Source of the DNA: Pictodentalium vernedei
Taxonomy: Eukaryota > Mollusca > Scaphopoda > Dentaliida > Dentaliidae
DNA length: 64,000 nucleotides
NCBI GenBank assembly: GCA_031216915.1
Contig: CM062290.1
Coordinates: 164,774,453 to 164,838,452 of the forward strand
Reading direction: 5' to 3'
Within the stretch, counting starts at the first letter, position 1. Each line of letters starts with the position of its first letter. The notes beneath the pieces are model-generated. The model worked only from the letters and a program-made list of their open reading frames with translations, did no database searches and was not told the origin of the DNA. Position numbers and translations under genes: made by a program. Below, piece after piece: positions 45,747 through 56,904 of this stretch.

Positions 45747-46194
45747 AAGGGGCCTGCCGGATTTCTACAAACGCCAAATAATTCCGAAAAGCCTGTAGCA
45801 TATGAGGTAATTCTGTGATGTTCTATGGTACTACCATCTATACACTTCGAGGCTGTGTCGCTTTTTTAGATTATGCAAGTTCCCGGGGCCAATTATGTAC
45901 CCTGGATTATTATGTCCGGGAAACACAAGCCGATTGTGTCCACGAGGATAATTACGTCCACACAGCGTTAATCACCTGCGGACACAATCGCGATTGGATG
46001 AACGGAAATAACGCTGACGTAACGCGGACTTAACACGGACATAACGCTTTCGCATACAAACTCGGATGAATTACACATTTCCTTGAACAACGGAGTTGGC
46101 TCTTTCTTACGACCACTCTATGTCGATTTTCCGAGCCGTGATTTCGTCCGTTCGAGTCGGTCTTCTGTTGTCGGATACAAGAGGTTTATTTAGT

Positions 46195-46325
46195 TCAATG
46201 TGCAGTAATGTGCTTTCAAAAAGGAACAGAGAATTTTACGACCTGATCGCGACGTAGTCGTGATCCAGTCGAGAAAATTCTCTGTCGGCCTTTTTCCGTT
46301 CAATACTACAGAATGCCACATGTCC
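46195..46325. mobile_element. Element family H, copy 3 (core)
   Basis: Inverted pair AACAGAGAATTTTACGACC / CGAGAAAATTCTCTGTCGG around GATCGCGACGTAGTCGTGATC, with outer GTGCAGTAATG and CAATACTACAG. Confidence 0.55.
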
Positions 46326-46392
46326 AAAAAAGAATTGTGAAAACAATAAATTTCAAATACTATTTTCTTTCGTACATCCGGTTTTTTCTTGA

Positions 46393-46530
46393 TTAACTCT
46401 TAACCTGCTGAGTCTTTTCAATTTCAATTTCTCATAAAGTCAAGTCATGGCTGCTGAAAAGCAGCCATGCCTTGATTTGATGAAAAATTCCATAGAGTCT
46501 GGCATCAAAAAATCAGTGATAAGAAAATTT
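46393..46530 (+). mobile_element. MITE-like family P, copy 2
   Basis: TTAACTCTTAACCTGCTGAG, then the hairpin CATGGCTGCTGAAAAGCAGC / CATG and GTCTGGCATCAAAAAATC. It is similar to 28363-28480. A 105-codon frame that begins in the hairpin is probably accidental. Confidence 0.4.
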
Positions 46531-47200
46531 CTCATATCTGTAGGAATATATTCAATCACCAAGGGCCTGGATTATACTTTTATGAGGAAACAGGGTATTT
46601 TTTTGTACTGGGTAGAAAAATCTGCCTGCACAGGTAAAGAGTTCTTTCATGACTTTGCAATATTTTTCGACATCGACCTACCGGTGTGTTTCTCGTGCTC
46701 AGAGCGGGATCTGATGGAGAAAGACACCACTTTTGTGTTCACAGCGCTATACACTGTAAACTGAACAGTTCACGGAACAAACCAACACAGTCAACATAAT
46801 GCATAGTAGCATTCGGAAAGCATATGTGTGGCGTTCATTTGTATTGTATATCTTCCAGATTGCTGCAGAGTAAAATTATTTCAAACCGCTTACCCGCCAG
46901 CACGTTTTCCAATCATTTTGTTGCGACTATTCTTAACAGTTGGGTCATGCAGATCTTGCCTCATTAACTGAATTACTTCAATGAGTGATACACATGCACT
47001 TTATTATTTTCGGTTTGAAATAATAAAACTGTTTCGTCTCTATTAACTTCAGTACTTCCATATGTCCAAATATCTAATCTTGCGTGTAATAGATAATATT
47101 GTGACGACAATTGTCAATTGTAGAAATGCATGACTAAGATCATGGATTTTTTTAACTTTCTCCTTTCAAATTTCACAAATTATGCACAAGTTGTTGGTAT

Positions 47201-47788
47201 TACAGTGGAGCCCACTTAATTGGATATCTCTTAATTGTATATCCCTTTTAATTGAATAAAATTTTCAAATACAAAACCATTTACCATACCTTCAGTACAA
47301 ATTTGATCTGTTAATTGCATATGGGTTGTAGAGTAAACTCCTGTTAATTGTATATAATTTTTTGTAATATGTCGAAAAAATTACTGTGACACGCACTAAA
47401 TTCCCCTTATTTATCAACCTTTTTGGCTTCACTACATCCAATACAGGAATTTATTCTATTATATCTTGTTTGACAGAGCTCTATGAGATCTGTCAAACAA
47501 GATATAATAGACTAATTGCTCAGTGTACTTCCCGAACACAGGGAACTGACCAAATCCCCCTTATTTATCAACCTTTTTGGCCTCACTACATCCAATACAG
47601 GCATTTATTCTATTATATCTTGTTTGACAGAGCTCTATGAGCTCTGTCAAACAAGATATAATAGAATAAATGCTTAGTTTACTTCCAGAACACAGGAAAC
47701 TGACCAAATCCCTGTTAATTGTATACTCCTGTTAATTGAATAATTTTCACTGGCAAAATGGATATTCAATTAAGAGGATTCTACTGTA
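47201..47788. mobile_element. pogo/Tigger-like (Tc1-mariner) non-autonomous element
   Basis: TA then CAGTGGAGCCCACTTAATTG on the left, and CAATTAAGAGGATTCTACTG then TA on the right: terminal inverted repeats with TA duplication, the pattern of pogo/Tigger elements. TTAATTG-type words (GTTAATTGTATA and variants) recur at least eight times near both ends. The centre is a 154-bp tandem duplication (47398-47551, 47552-47705). Each half holds a long hairpin with core CTTGTTTGACAGAGCTCTAT. No transposase. Confidence 0.75.
47601..47673. repeat. 73-bp near-perfect palindrome inside the pogo-like element
   Basis: GCATTTATTCTATTATATCT to its complement at 47673, around GACAGAGCTCTATGAGCTCT. Its sister at 47456-47510 has one changed base in the core (GAGATC). 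Confidence 0.85.
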
Positions 47789-48160
47789 CTACAGCAGAGA
47801 AAATTACTGAACAGCCTAAAAATCTCCGATCATGAATCGAAACTGGTCACAAGATGTCCACTTAAATAATTGATAACTTTAATTTTTTTCAATTTTAAAT
47901 GTACTTCAATAGATAACTTGTGATCTCCTTATTAGAAATAGCCTTTGAACTCATTCCCCCGCGATATTATAATGTGTGCTTCGAATGAAATCAAATTTGT
48001 TATTTTCAGACGTAAGAGCACTGACAAGAGTTAAAAAGGAGTAATGCAAAAAATAAATGTTTCAATGAATTGCTAATATAATTGCCCGATTGCTCCTAGC
48101 AGCTGATTGATATCTTATTTATACATTTATAACTGACTTTTGTGCTATGCAATATTCGTT

Positions 48161-48411
48161 TTATCCCTTTACCTAACATGAAAAGCAGACGACACTTGTA
48201 AAAAAAATTCTTGAACAACTATTTTTTTTCATTTTTTACCTGAAAAACATAGGTTATGACGCCTCGTTGGAACGAGCTCGACGAGCTCGTTCCAACAAGG
48301 GGTCATAACCTATGTTTTTGAGGCAAAAAATGAAAAAATAATGAAAATTAATTGGCAATGTTTGAGAATAGCGCTGGCCGGTTCTGGCCGTTACGTTGGG
48401 TAAAGGGTTAT
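48161..48411 (-). mobile_element. MITE family A, copy 8, flanked by TTAT
   Basis: CCCTTTACCTAACATGAAAA to ACGTTGGGTAAAGGG, with TTAT on both sides (48161-48164 and 48408-48411). Core CTCGTTGGAACGAGCTCGAC with one mismatch (CCAACAAG). Confidence 0.85.
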
Positions 48412-48469
48412 TCAAGATGTTTTGAGTCTCTTTCATCCGTCAAAATCCGGCGGGTTCAAGAGACTAAAA

Positions 48470-50417
48470 AACAGAGGTGTCGGAACCTGGGGGCACAGGG
48501 GACACGTGCCCCTCCACTTTTTTCCTCAGACATGTTTCGTGGTTACACAATGAGTTCAAATGGGCGCATGCAAACGTGCCAGTATACAGGCAGGCATTCC
48601 AGTAATCTATTATTTGCAAATCCAAACAAAATTTGGCCAAGGAATCCCACCTTCGGTCGTTTCGGTCCGTTTCCTCTGCTTCGACCAACTTCCAACCCCA
48701 AGGCTTGCCTCTGGGTTGGAAGATGACTGAAGTAGAAGAAATGGACAGGACAGTGACCACACCGTGGAATGCGCATCTGAACGAGACACTTTCGTGTGTC
48801 ACTGTACATTTACCGATATACTATTGTAACTTTTTTCCTCACTAAGCCGAACCATGGTAGCCTTGAAAATGTGTGCCCCTCCGCTTTTATCAAACTTCCG
48901 CCGTCTCTGATAAAAAGCATCTTTAATAAATATAATAAAATTTTAAAATCAGTTGGACATTTAATGTTTGGCGAAGCAATAGTTTTCACAAATTGAAAAA
49001 TAACATATATCCTCCTAGCAGTTTTCAGATTGCAATATTTAAATCGACTATCTTCGTTTTTGACATCAAGAAAATTAAAAAAAGAAAAACTTTTACCTCT
49101 TTTGCCGTAATAGTTTCCTTCTATAACATGGTAGGAGAGGAGAATTGCTACTATTATAATGCAGGTGGTTTTCATTCTGTATAAACTAGAGTTCTGCTCG
49201 TGAACTGTGATGTGTCGTGTTCCCTGTATTTCAGCTCTTTCAACTCGTCCTCTAAAATAACGAAAACTTGCACGTATTTAAATTTGGTCCTCGAATGTGG
49301 GCGTTTGGGACTTCTCTGTAATTATGAGAGATACTTCTGCCGGATAATGGCATACGGGTTTGCAGGCCTGTCATTTCCAAGTGGCACTCTTTTTTGATTG
49401 GCTGTCAGTTCTGAGAAAAAAGGTGGAGCATTGATTAGTCGTGAGTTATGTGAAATACATTATTGAGATTAACGTTGTGGATTGAGTTTTGCTTGTGAGG
49501 TGAAATATAGACCTCAGTCATGTTTCGCATATGAATTCGATTTTTGCGAGAGCGATAATACGCTATCATTAGATCTAGCTAAACAATAAGAACACGAAAA
49601 GATTGACAAAACCATCCACTTATGGTTTGCATGCGTCGAGGAATCGATGGGCAAATGTTTGTTAACGTGGCACATGCTATTTCAGAATGCTGAATATTTT
49701 CGACGCAGAAAGAAAATTCAAGTACACACGCCGACGCCAAAACTTATACATTTATATGTTCATATTATGAAACCCGGTGGCGAAGATAGAGGAGAAGTCA
49801 CTGATGTTTCCGCCCGACCATCCGAAGAAATCTGTCTAAAATTCAGAGGCCTCTTGAATATTTTTCCTGAAAAATAGTTCACCCCACTGTCGGAACGAAA
49901 AACAGAATCAGCGGAGCGTTTATATCCTGTGGTCAGCCATGTCTCAGAGACATGTTTCCGAGGCTCAAGTTCGCACAGTTACGGAGAAATGGGTCCCAAA
50001 CATTGGCAATATGTCCGGTGTCCAGCCCAGAAAACGCGAATCCACTCCCGCACAATTGAAAGTTTTCAAACTTCGTTTTCGGATATTAGACATAAGAATC
50101 ATAGCCGTTTTTTTCATTGCGAAGATTCTTGTAACTTAGCTTATCCACGACAATCCCTAATTTTGCCAAACCGTGACCATAGGGTTGAAATAGACAAAAA
50201 GATGGACTCTTCGTCGCCTTGCAAAAAATCACAACGCTGACCGTGACTTTATACGCCAAATGCACCCTTTATCAATTTCGCGCGAGAAAATCACTTTGCC
50301 TGTTAAGGACCCATTCCCCGTAAGTGTACTAAGTTGTGTTTCCGAGACGCTCTGATTCTGTTGACTGTGCACTGCCATTTTGGATTGTCATTTCCTACAC
50401 GGGTATCCTACCAGAGT
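48470..50417. other. Mostly unassigned; hAT-like words at 48478 and 48860
   Basis: GGGGGCACAGGGGACACGTG and GTGTGCCCCTCCGCTTTTAT may be ends of decayed hAT MITEs. A few short frames lack motifs. No gene recognised. Confidence 0.35.
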
Positions 50418-50982
50418 CACTCACGCGGTTCATTCCCACTAGACCAATTCCCTGTAGACCAACTCCCACGAGGCCAATTCACAAAAGACCAATTCCCCTT
50501 AGAACCAACTGGTGTGTTCTACTTTAAAAATAATTCTATATCAATAATTTGATATATTTATAAATATTTCTAAATGTATTTAATGTTATTGATATTCAAG
50601 CCTAAAAATAAGCAGTCTGTCATTTGCAGAATGAGGTCCCCAGAGGGTGAATTTGCTGATGCTATCCCATACAGTGGGCCAGTTTATCCTCTGGGTACCT
50701 CTTTCTGATTATGTTTGAGACCTTGATTCAGGTTGAGGTTCACAGAAGGTAAATTTAGTGATGCTACCCTGCTGTGCAGGGTAGCATTACCAAATTCACC
50801 CTCTGGGGGCTTCATTTTTCAGAAGATAGTCTGCTCATTTTCTGGCTTGTCGATATTTTATAGATGTTGGGCAGATTTTTATAAATAATTGTTTTCCTAA
50901 TTATCCTTAATCAACCCTTACTCAGAAACACTGTGTAGTTGGTCTAAGGGGAATTGGTCTAGTGGGAAGACACCACTCACGC
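50418..50982. mobile_element. MITE family M with 9-bp flanking repeats
   Basis: CACTCACGC flanks both sides (50418-50426 and 50974-50982). Ends TTCCCACTAGACCAATTCCC and GGGGAATTGGTCTAGTGGGA are inverted. The left end holds five variants of AGACCAATTCCC in tandem. The interior has a hairpin GATGCTACCCTGCTGTGCAG and its flanks. A 9-bp duplication fits Mutator- or Merlin-like elements; the assignment is open. Confidence 0.7.
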
Positions 50983-51319
50983 AAAAAATCAAAAGCATTG
51001 TCCGAGTAAAGCTGATTAAGCCTTTAGGCCTCCAACTCACTCCTTTCTTAAAATATGGATCGGGTTCGAGACAATAAACAACTTTGGTGCACATTTGTGA
51101 AAGGAAAGGAGTCAGGGTTTTTGTTGATGATCATATGTCTATCTTGACTTATTTGCATTCATTCCAGATCGTGTTAGGTGTTATGAACATTCCTTCTAGC
51201 GGCAAATTCTCTCGTTACAGTCTCACTTAGCAGAACTTCTGATCTGAAAAAGCAAACACTTGACGTCCTTTTGATTGTTTTTTTAAGATTTTTTTTTCAT
51301 TCTATCTTTCTTTTATCAG

Positions 51320-51466
51320 TCTGAATTTATTGTCTGGCTGCGAACTGTCATTGACGAAAAATTAGAAGTAATTAACTCCGATGTTTACAACGCAGCTCGA
51401 CAAGACGGTATCGATGATCTTGGGGGGCTGAACCGACATTGCATCAGTTACTTCTTTTCCACTTAG
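51320..51466 (+). other. Exon-like open segment with splice acceptor
   Basis: Preceded by TTCATTCTATCTTTCTTTTA and TCAG, a good acceptor. The segment then reads 48 codons, SEFIVWLRTVIDEKLEVINS then DVYNAARQDGIDDL, to a TAG at 51464. There is no nearby AATAAA and no recognised partner exon. It could be the last exon of a host gene or chance. Confidence 0.25.
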
Positions 51467-51673
51467 TAAACTGTGATCGAACATCGGAGGCATGGATTAG
51501 AATTCTGCCATCGGGAGCGGTTTGGTTATGAATATTATTGGATTTGAATGTACAATTTTATTGTTGTTTCAATATTTATATTTACTTTATGACTCCGAGA
51601 AACTTCTAAATTCGATTCGATTCGAGTGGCGTTGATTCGGGCATTTTCGGATGTTCGAGATATTATCAGAGTC

Positions 51674-51922
51674 TTAACCCTTTACCCAACGTAACGTCCA
51701 AAATTGGCCAGCGTTATTCACAAAAATCGCCAATTAATTTTCATTGTATTTTAATTTTTTGTCTCAAAAACATAGGTTATGACCCCTCTTTGGAACGAGC
51801 TCGTCGAGCTCGTTCCAAAGAGGGTTCATAACCATGTTTTTGAGACAAAAAATTTAAAAAATTAGTTATTCAAGAATTTTTTTACAAGTGTCGTCTGCTT
51901 TTCATGTTAGGTAAAGGGTTAA
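51674..51922 (+). mobile_element. MITE family A, copy 9
   Basis: TTAA both ends, CCCTTTACCCAACGTAACG to CATGTTAGGTAAAGGG. Core CTCTTTGGAACGAGCTCGTC matched by CGTTCCAAAGAGG. Confidence 0.9.
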
Positions 51923-52046
51923 TAACTCTACTTGAACTCTTCTTGTATTATCAGGTCTCCTGGATAGGAGATCTGGTGATAGACGAAGAGTTCAAGGTGA
52001 TTCCGCTTCCGAAACTACTTTGATTCGATTGTGAATTATTTCGATT

Positions 52047-52210
52047 TTTAATTGATTTATTGTTATTTATTGGCGTTCGAGGTGACATACTTCTGCACAA
52101 TGGCTAGTCGTGACCGCAACATTGAGATAAAGTCAAGTCCTGCCAATCGTTTATACCCATGTTGACCATTTTAGAGGACTTCCACCGCAGGCATTGGTGA
52201 CCGTGTCCAA
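52047..52210 (-). mobile_element. SII SINE-like family, copy 3
   Basis: Minus strand: GCGGTGGAAGTCCTCTAAAA, CAACATGGGTATAAACGATT, CAATGTTGCGGTCACGACTA, then the tail ATTGTGCAGAAGTATGTCAC and CAATAAATAA. The tail is the same as in tRNA-headed S9 and S11. Confidence 0.65.
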
Positions 52211-52900
52211 TTTTACCAGTAAAAGAGAGAGAGTTTGTTTACACAATAACCAAGCACTGCTTGACTTCCAGAGGTTTCCACGGGGATTTAATTGATTTAC
52301 CTTAACAGCTGTTGCATACAATACTTGAGTGGGTACTTACAACATTTACGGTTATATTAAGGTACACTTTCTACAAATTGAAGGCCGGTGATATTCAGTT
52401 CCCGATTCGGTTCAAAATTCTCTGCTTGAGTTTCGATTGGGGATTCGATTCGACCAGAAATTTGAAATTCGTAGGGCTCTAATTTAAATCCCGAATATAG
52501 TTTGTGTCCATCAATGAAACGACAAAGTTGAGCTCGTTCAATTTTGTGTCATAACCTATTTTCATGGAAGCTAAAATCAAAAGTGATGTCTCCTCGCCGT
52601 GGAAGATAAAATGTCTGCAGGATTGGGTTGTTTTCTCGAAATCAAGTAGAATGATAAGTGCATGCCAGCTGCTTCCAAATATTGTAGAGAAACTCTAAAA
52701 ACAAATTTCGTGGTGTATTTATGCTTTTTAGTTTGTTTTTAAATTTGAACATTATTGATACGACATTAATCTGCAATGTCGCAACTTTAGCAATGCCAGT
52801 GCTGTTAGTTAACATTTTAATTCATCCATGATAATTAGCTAAAAGGTGTGTAATTTTCCTCCAAATCGATTGGGTATCTACCATTTAGATTTATATACAT
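52211..52900. other. Mostly unassigned; family A-like words at 52530-52585
   Basis: GTTGAGCTCGTTCAATTTTG then TGTCATAACCTATTTTCATG is an eroded half of a family A palindrome. Confidence 0.4.
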
Positions 52901-53157
52901 TTAACCCTTTGAAAAAGAAAGACCGCTTTTCCGATCCAGGATAAAGGATATGATACTCATAAAGTAGATGATAGTTGCTCAGTGAACTTGTGTGTGGGAC
53001 AAATCAAGGTTTTGAACGCGCAGCCCTGGGACAGCACGTTGAAAATATTGATTGGTCTTCCCCCATGTAACGAACATAGACTCCACCAGATGATGGCGTC
53101 ACATGGATGATGGCTCCGAACTGGTATGGAATATACCATCAGAGTTTTAATGGTTAA
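52901..53157. mobile_element. MITE family F, copy 4, TTAA at both ends
   Basis: TTAACCCTTTGAAAAAG to CAGAGTTTTAATGGTTAA, with GTAGATGATAGTTGCTCAG and ACGTTGAAAATATTGATTGG inside. The central hairpin is decayed (CAGCCCTGGGACAGC). Confidence 0.7.
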
Positions 53158-54720
53158 GTGGATATCAAATGGATACAAATGTGTAAAAACCCAAATGTGG
53201 ATCTCAAGAGGTTCTTAATAGAACCCACCATTACAGGGGTGGTCAAACGTTATGCGCATTTATCTCTTTAGACCAATGCCTTTCTTAATCCGATACTTTT
53301 GAAACACATGTTATTTTTTATCATACTATGGACATTCCACTTGGCAATGGCGCCTGTACTCCAGGCGTATAATACACCACCAGTTTTTCGGCTTTCGGCT
53401 AATCGACATCACGTTTGTTTGAAACCGATCTCAAATTTATTTGCTACAAAATGTTTTATTCACGCCTTAGGTCACTTTTAGCATCTAAGATGACATCGTG
53501 ACCGCAGCCCAGATATTAAGTCAAATTTAGTCAGTTGTTATTCATACTTATTCCTCCCACGTATGTGCACGCGGAAGCCAGACTCTGGTTACCAGGTCAT
53601 GTTATAAAAGCAAACAGTACTTATTTACTACGACCCGGTGTTCCCAAGAGCTTCGTAGTTACACAAGGAGGTTCGTCGCAATAGTCTGAAACAAGTCGAA
53701 GTCCGGAGTACTCATGTTTCTCAAATATAAAATTTCATTATTTTTTTTTTTTTTGGCGAATCATCTGTCATGACTATTATGTGGAACGAGCTTGTTCTCC
53801 TTAGGGGCCGTAACCTGCGATTCTGAAGAGAGGAAAGAAAACGCAAAACTTGAATCGCAATCATTATATTTTTAGGGATTTTGCCGCATGGAGACTTTGC
53901 TACTCTATATGTAAAGGGTTGGTACTGGCGAAAACATGTCATTATATGACCACCACAAATAGCTCATAAATACAGATGCAGCTTTCTCATCAGTTCTGGT
54001 TCGCCGGAAAACGAGCGTGTCATTTCTCCTAAATTCATATCATGCCTCTCTCAACAGAGGCTCAAATGACGACACTGATGTGCGAACTTTATTGAAGCGG
54101 CAGTTTTACAAACGCTAATCAAAAACTCAGAGTGACTTGCTCTAAACATTCTAGACAAACATTCCAGCAATTCTTTTCAGTGTACACGTCTGGTCACCTA
54201 GTCATTTCTTTTAAATATCAACTGTCATGTAATAGATAAATTATTATCTTGGTTGTCATATTTCGTCTCGTTGACGAAACCAGATCAGCCAGATCAAACA
54301 CGACGGCCATTCTGAAAAATAAAATTGCCATTTTTATAGGATTGACTCTGGGGGTTACACGTGGATAGTGGTGTAAATGGAGCTTCAGGAAGTTACAGAC
54401 GTATATGTCCGTGTCAAATTTCAAAAGACACGATTGAAAACTGAAGTAAATACAGTGTTCACAGCAAGTAGAAGGACCATTTATACTATAACGTGACAAA
54501 TAATTCATTTCAATTGTAATAATTTAATTCAGAGAAGTTGCTTACAATATGAAGTACTCTGACGTAGATGAAGACTCTTCTACTGATATCATGGAAATAT
54601 CAATCAATGACTTATTTTACAGTCTCTGAATTCATCGTATCAACTTTTGTGCAAAGGGCAGTTCTATAGTTTTTAACAGCGGCTTATCCACATAGTCTGG
54701 AATACTCAAGGGGAAAAATA
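53158..54720. other. Mostly unassigned; eroded family A piece at 53780-53850
   Basis: TATGTGGAACGAGCTTGTTC and GGGGCCGTAACCTGCG look like an old family A core. Nothing else recognised. Confidence 0.35.
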
Positions 54721-54723
54721 GTC

Positions 54724-54845
54724 TGAACCACCCACGTAAATACTAATTTGTGAATTAATTTTTCTGTGTTATAATAAATGAATCCTTGAACCACCAACGT
54801 AAATACTAATTTGTAAATCAATTTATCTGTGTTATAACTAATGTG
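54724..54845 (+). repeat. ~64-bp tandem duplication
   Basis: GAACCACCCACGTAAATACT at about 54724 and GAACCACCAACGTAAATACT at 54788 each continue AATTTGTGAATTAATTT / AATTTGTAAATCAATTT and end CTGTGTTATAA. Confidence 0.8.
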
Positions 54846-55345
54846 GCCTTGTTCGGTTTCATCACCGACGCACTTTTTCTGTTCACAAATAGAAATGATT
54901 GTTTGGAGGTAACAGGTGAATTGACTTCAACGCCTTCTAAGCCCATCGGGCTCACTTACAGTTTAATCATATCCTTAGACGTGCTCACGATGCTTTCGAT
55001 AGATGGTCGGGAAAGGTAAACACATTCACATTTGATAGTTTATTATGCCAAACAAGTTTCGTGAATTCGAACTCCATCCCAATTTGTAAGTTTGTGTTGT
55101 AGACCTTTCAAAGACGAATGTGGCTAGTAATAGAGAACAACTTGCTTTAGATATCGATCAGTCTAGCAGGACACATTGAAACAGACATCAGTTCTCTTCA
55201 TAATAATGGCATAAATCCATTTATAAAATCCACGAATGGAGCGGTGTGTAACTGACCCTGTTGTCCAGCCTCAACTATAACATAATAACTATGAAGAAAT
55301 GTTGACTCCTTTATTGAATAGTCTTTTTTTCTAACATCATTACCT
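54846..55345. other. No recognisable feature
   Basis: Nothing recognised on either strand. Confidence 0.4.
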
Positions 55346-55591
55346 TTAATCCTTCATCCTACGTTACGGCCAAAAACTACCAAAGCTATTCAATCGGCAT
55401 TCAATTTTCATTATTTTTTTCATTTTTTGTCTCAAAGACATAGTTTATGACCCCTCATTGGAACGAGCTTGTTGAGCTCGTTCCAATGAGGGGTCTTAAG
55501 CTATATTTTTTAGACAAAAATGAAAATATTTAGTTATTCAAGAATTTTGTTTGCAAGTGTCGTCTTCCTTTCGTGTTAGGTAAAGGGTTAA
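55346..55591 (+). mobile_element. MITE family A, copy 10
   Basis: TTAA both ends, a mutated left end TCCTTCATCCTACGTTACGG, right end GTTAGGTAAAGGG. Core CTCATTGGAACGAGCTTGTT matched by CGTTCCAATGAGG. Confidence 0.85.
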
Positions 55592-55820
55592 TGATACTTG
55601 ATTTGCCTGCATATGGTTGGTCGAGGTTACTTTTTCATAACTTGATGAATAATTTTAATATCGTGTAAATGTTTTCCTTTGTTCTTCCTATTTGTCAAAT
55701 AAAAACATGATGGGCGTGTCCAGATGTGTAATTAATCTGTAACTACTTCAGATGGGTTGTTAGTTAGTATTCTTGTATGTTGTTCACACTGGTTTTCCTT
55801 TTTTATTATTCGAGACCGCG

Positions 55821-56036
55821 TTAACCCCTTACCCAAATCGGACGTTATCAAAATTTATTATTATTTCAAGTGTTATTTCTTTTTCAAAACAATTCAACGA
55901 ATCCATATCATGTAACCCCTCATCGTAACGGCTCGTTCCAGTGTGGGGGGGGGGGGGGGGGTCACTAACTGTTTTCCGACGGCTCATTTTGTAAATTACG
56001 CGGGCGAATGCGTCGACTCATTAGGATAAGGGTTAC
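55821..56036 (-). mobile_element. MITE family B, copy 6 (old, with G17)
   Basis: TTAACCCCTTACCCAAATCG, CCATATCATGTAACCCCTC, GTAACGGCTCGTTCC, then G17 (55945-55961), and a right end ACTCATTAGGATAAGGGTTA. Confidence 0.7.
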
Positions 56037-56779
56037 AAATAATAAAATCGTCATGTGCACAATCATTATGACTGCAGTGATATAGACGAAGATTGCGGCC
56101 GCTTAGGGACACATTGTTATACAAGCAAGCACTCTGAATTAAGTAATAACATGTTAAATAAATTATCTGTTGGTTTATCTGAGTACGAATGTGGGATGGG
56201 TGTGTTAAGTTTTATATGTACGTACTTCATACAACTTAAGACACACATCCAACATTCATACTCCGATAAAGCGAAAAATAATTCATTTCAATTGTTATAT
56301 TATTTAATTTTCTTCAAAGCTATCTAGTTTGCTTGCAAATGATTGGTCGACATGAGTTTTTTCATATCGCGATGAATGTTTTTCGTATCGAAAGGGTGAG
56401 TTATTCACGCAAGAGGTATAAATTCCATTGCAATTCATCAGTTAAATTTGACCTCGTTGTTCTTTCTGAACCCGTAATTTGATTGGCTGAGAGCCGGATG
56501 GCTCCGTGCTCTAATCTCAGGTAAATTCACTCTTACCGAGCTCTTATTGTCGAAATCGGGTCAATTGGGACATGTCTGTATCCACGCTACGTGCGGTTCC
56601 CCTTCTTTCTTAAGAACTCTCACGTCGCCCGAGTCACAAATCGAACACATTCTGAAATTCCATCGCGGCAAATAGACAGACATCGAAAACGACATTTTTA
56701 TTGTTTTTCTTCAAATAAAACGGATTTGGAGATTTGTTTTCACTTCTGGCGATGACAGGAATTACAATGGACATTAGGC
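56037..56779. other. No recognisable feature
   Basis: Nothing recognised on either strand. Confidence 0.4.
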
Positions 56780-56904
56780 GTCTCTTGTTTCGTTAGACAT
56801 TCGGAAATTTGAAAATGGACAACCATTTGTTAACTCGCCCCTCGGGCTCGTTAACAAATAGTTTTCCACAGTCATACTTCCGAATCTCTAACTCCACAAG
56901 ACAC
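56780..56904. repeat. Foldback S (imperfect inverted repeat)
   Basis: Left arm CATTCGGAAATTTGAAAATG, right arm TTTTCCACAGTCATACTTCC, inner ATTTGTTAACTCGCCCC / CGGGCTCGTTAACAAAT. Confidence 0.65.

Noticed and set aside
46447-46764. 105-codon frame starting MAAEKQ
   Set aside because: The start lies in the hairpin of family P. No domain, no conserved partner and no codon signal.
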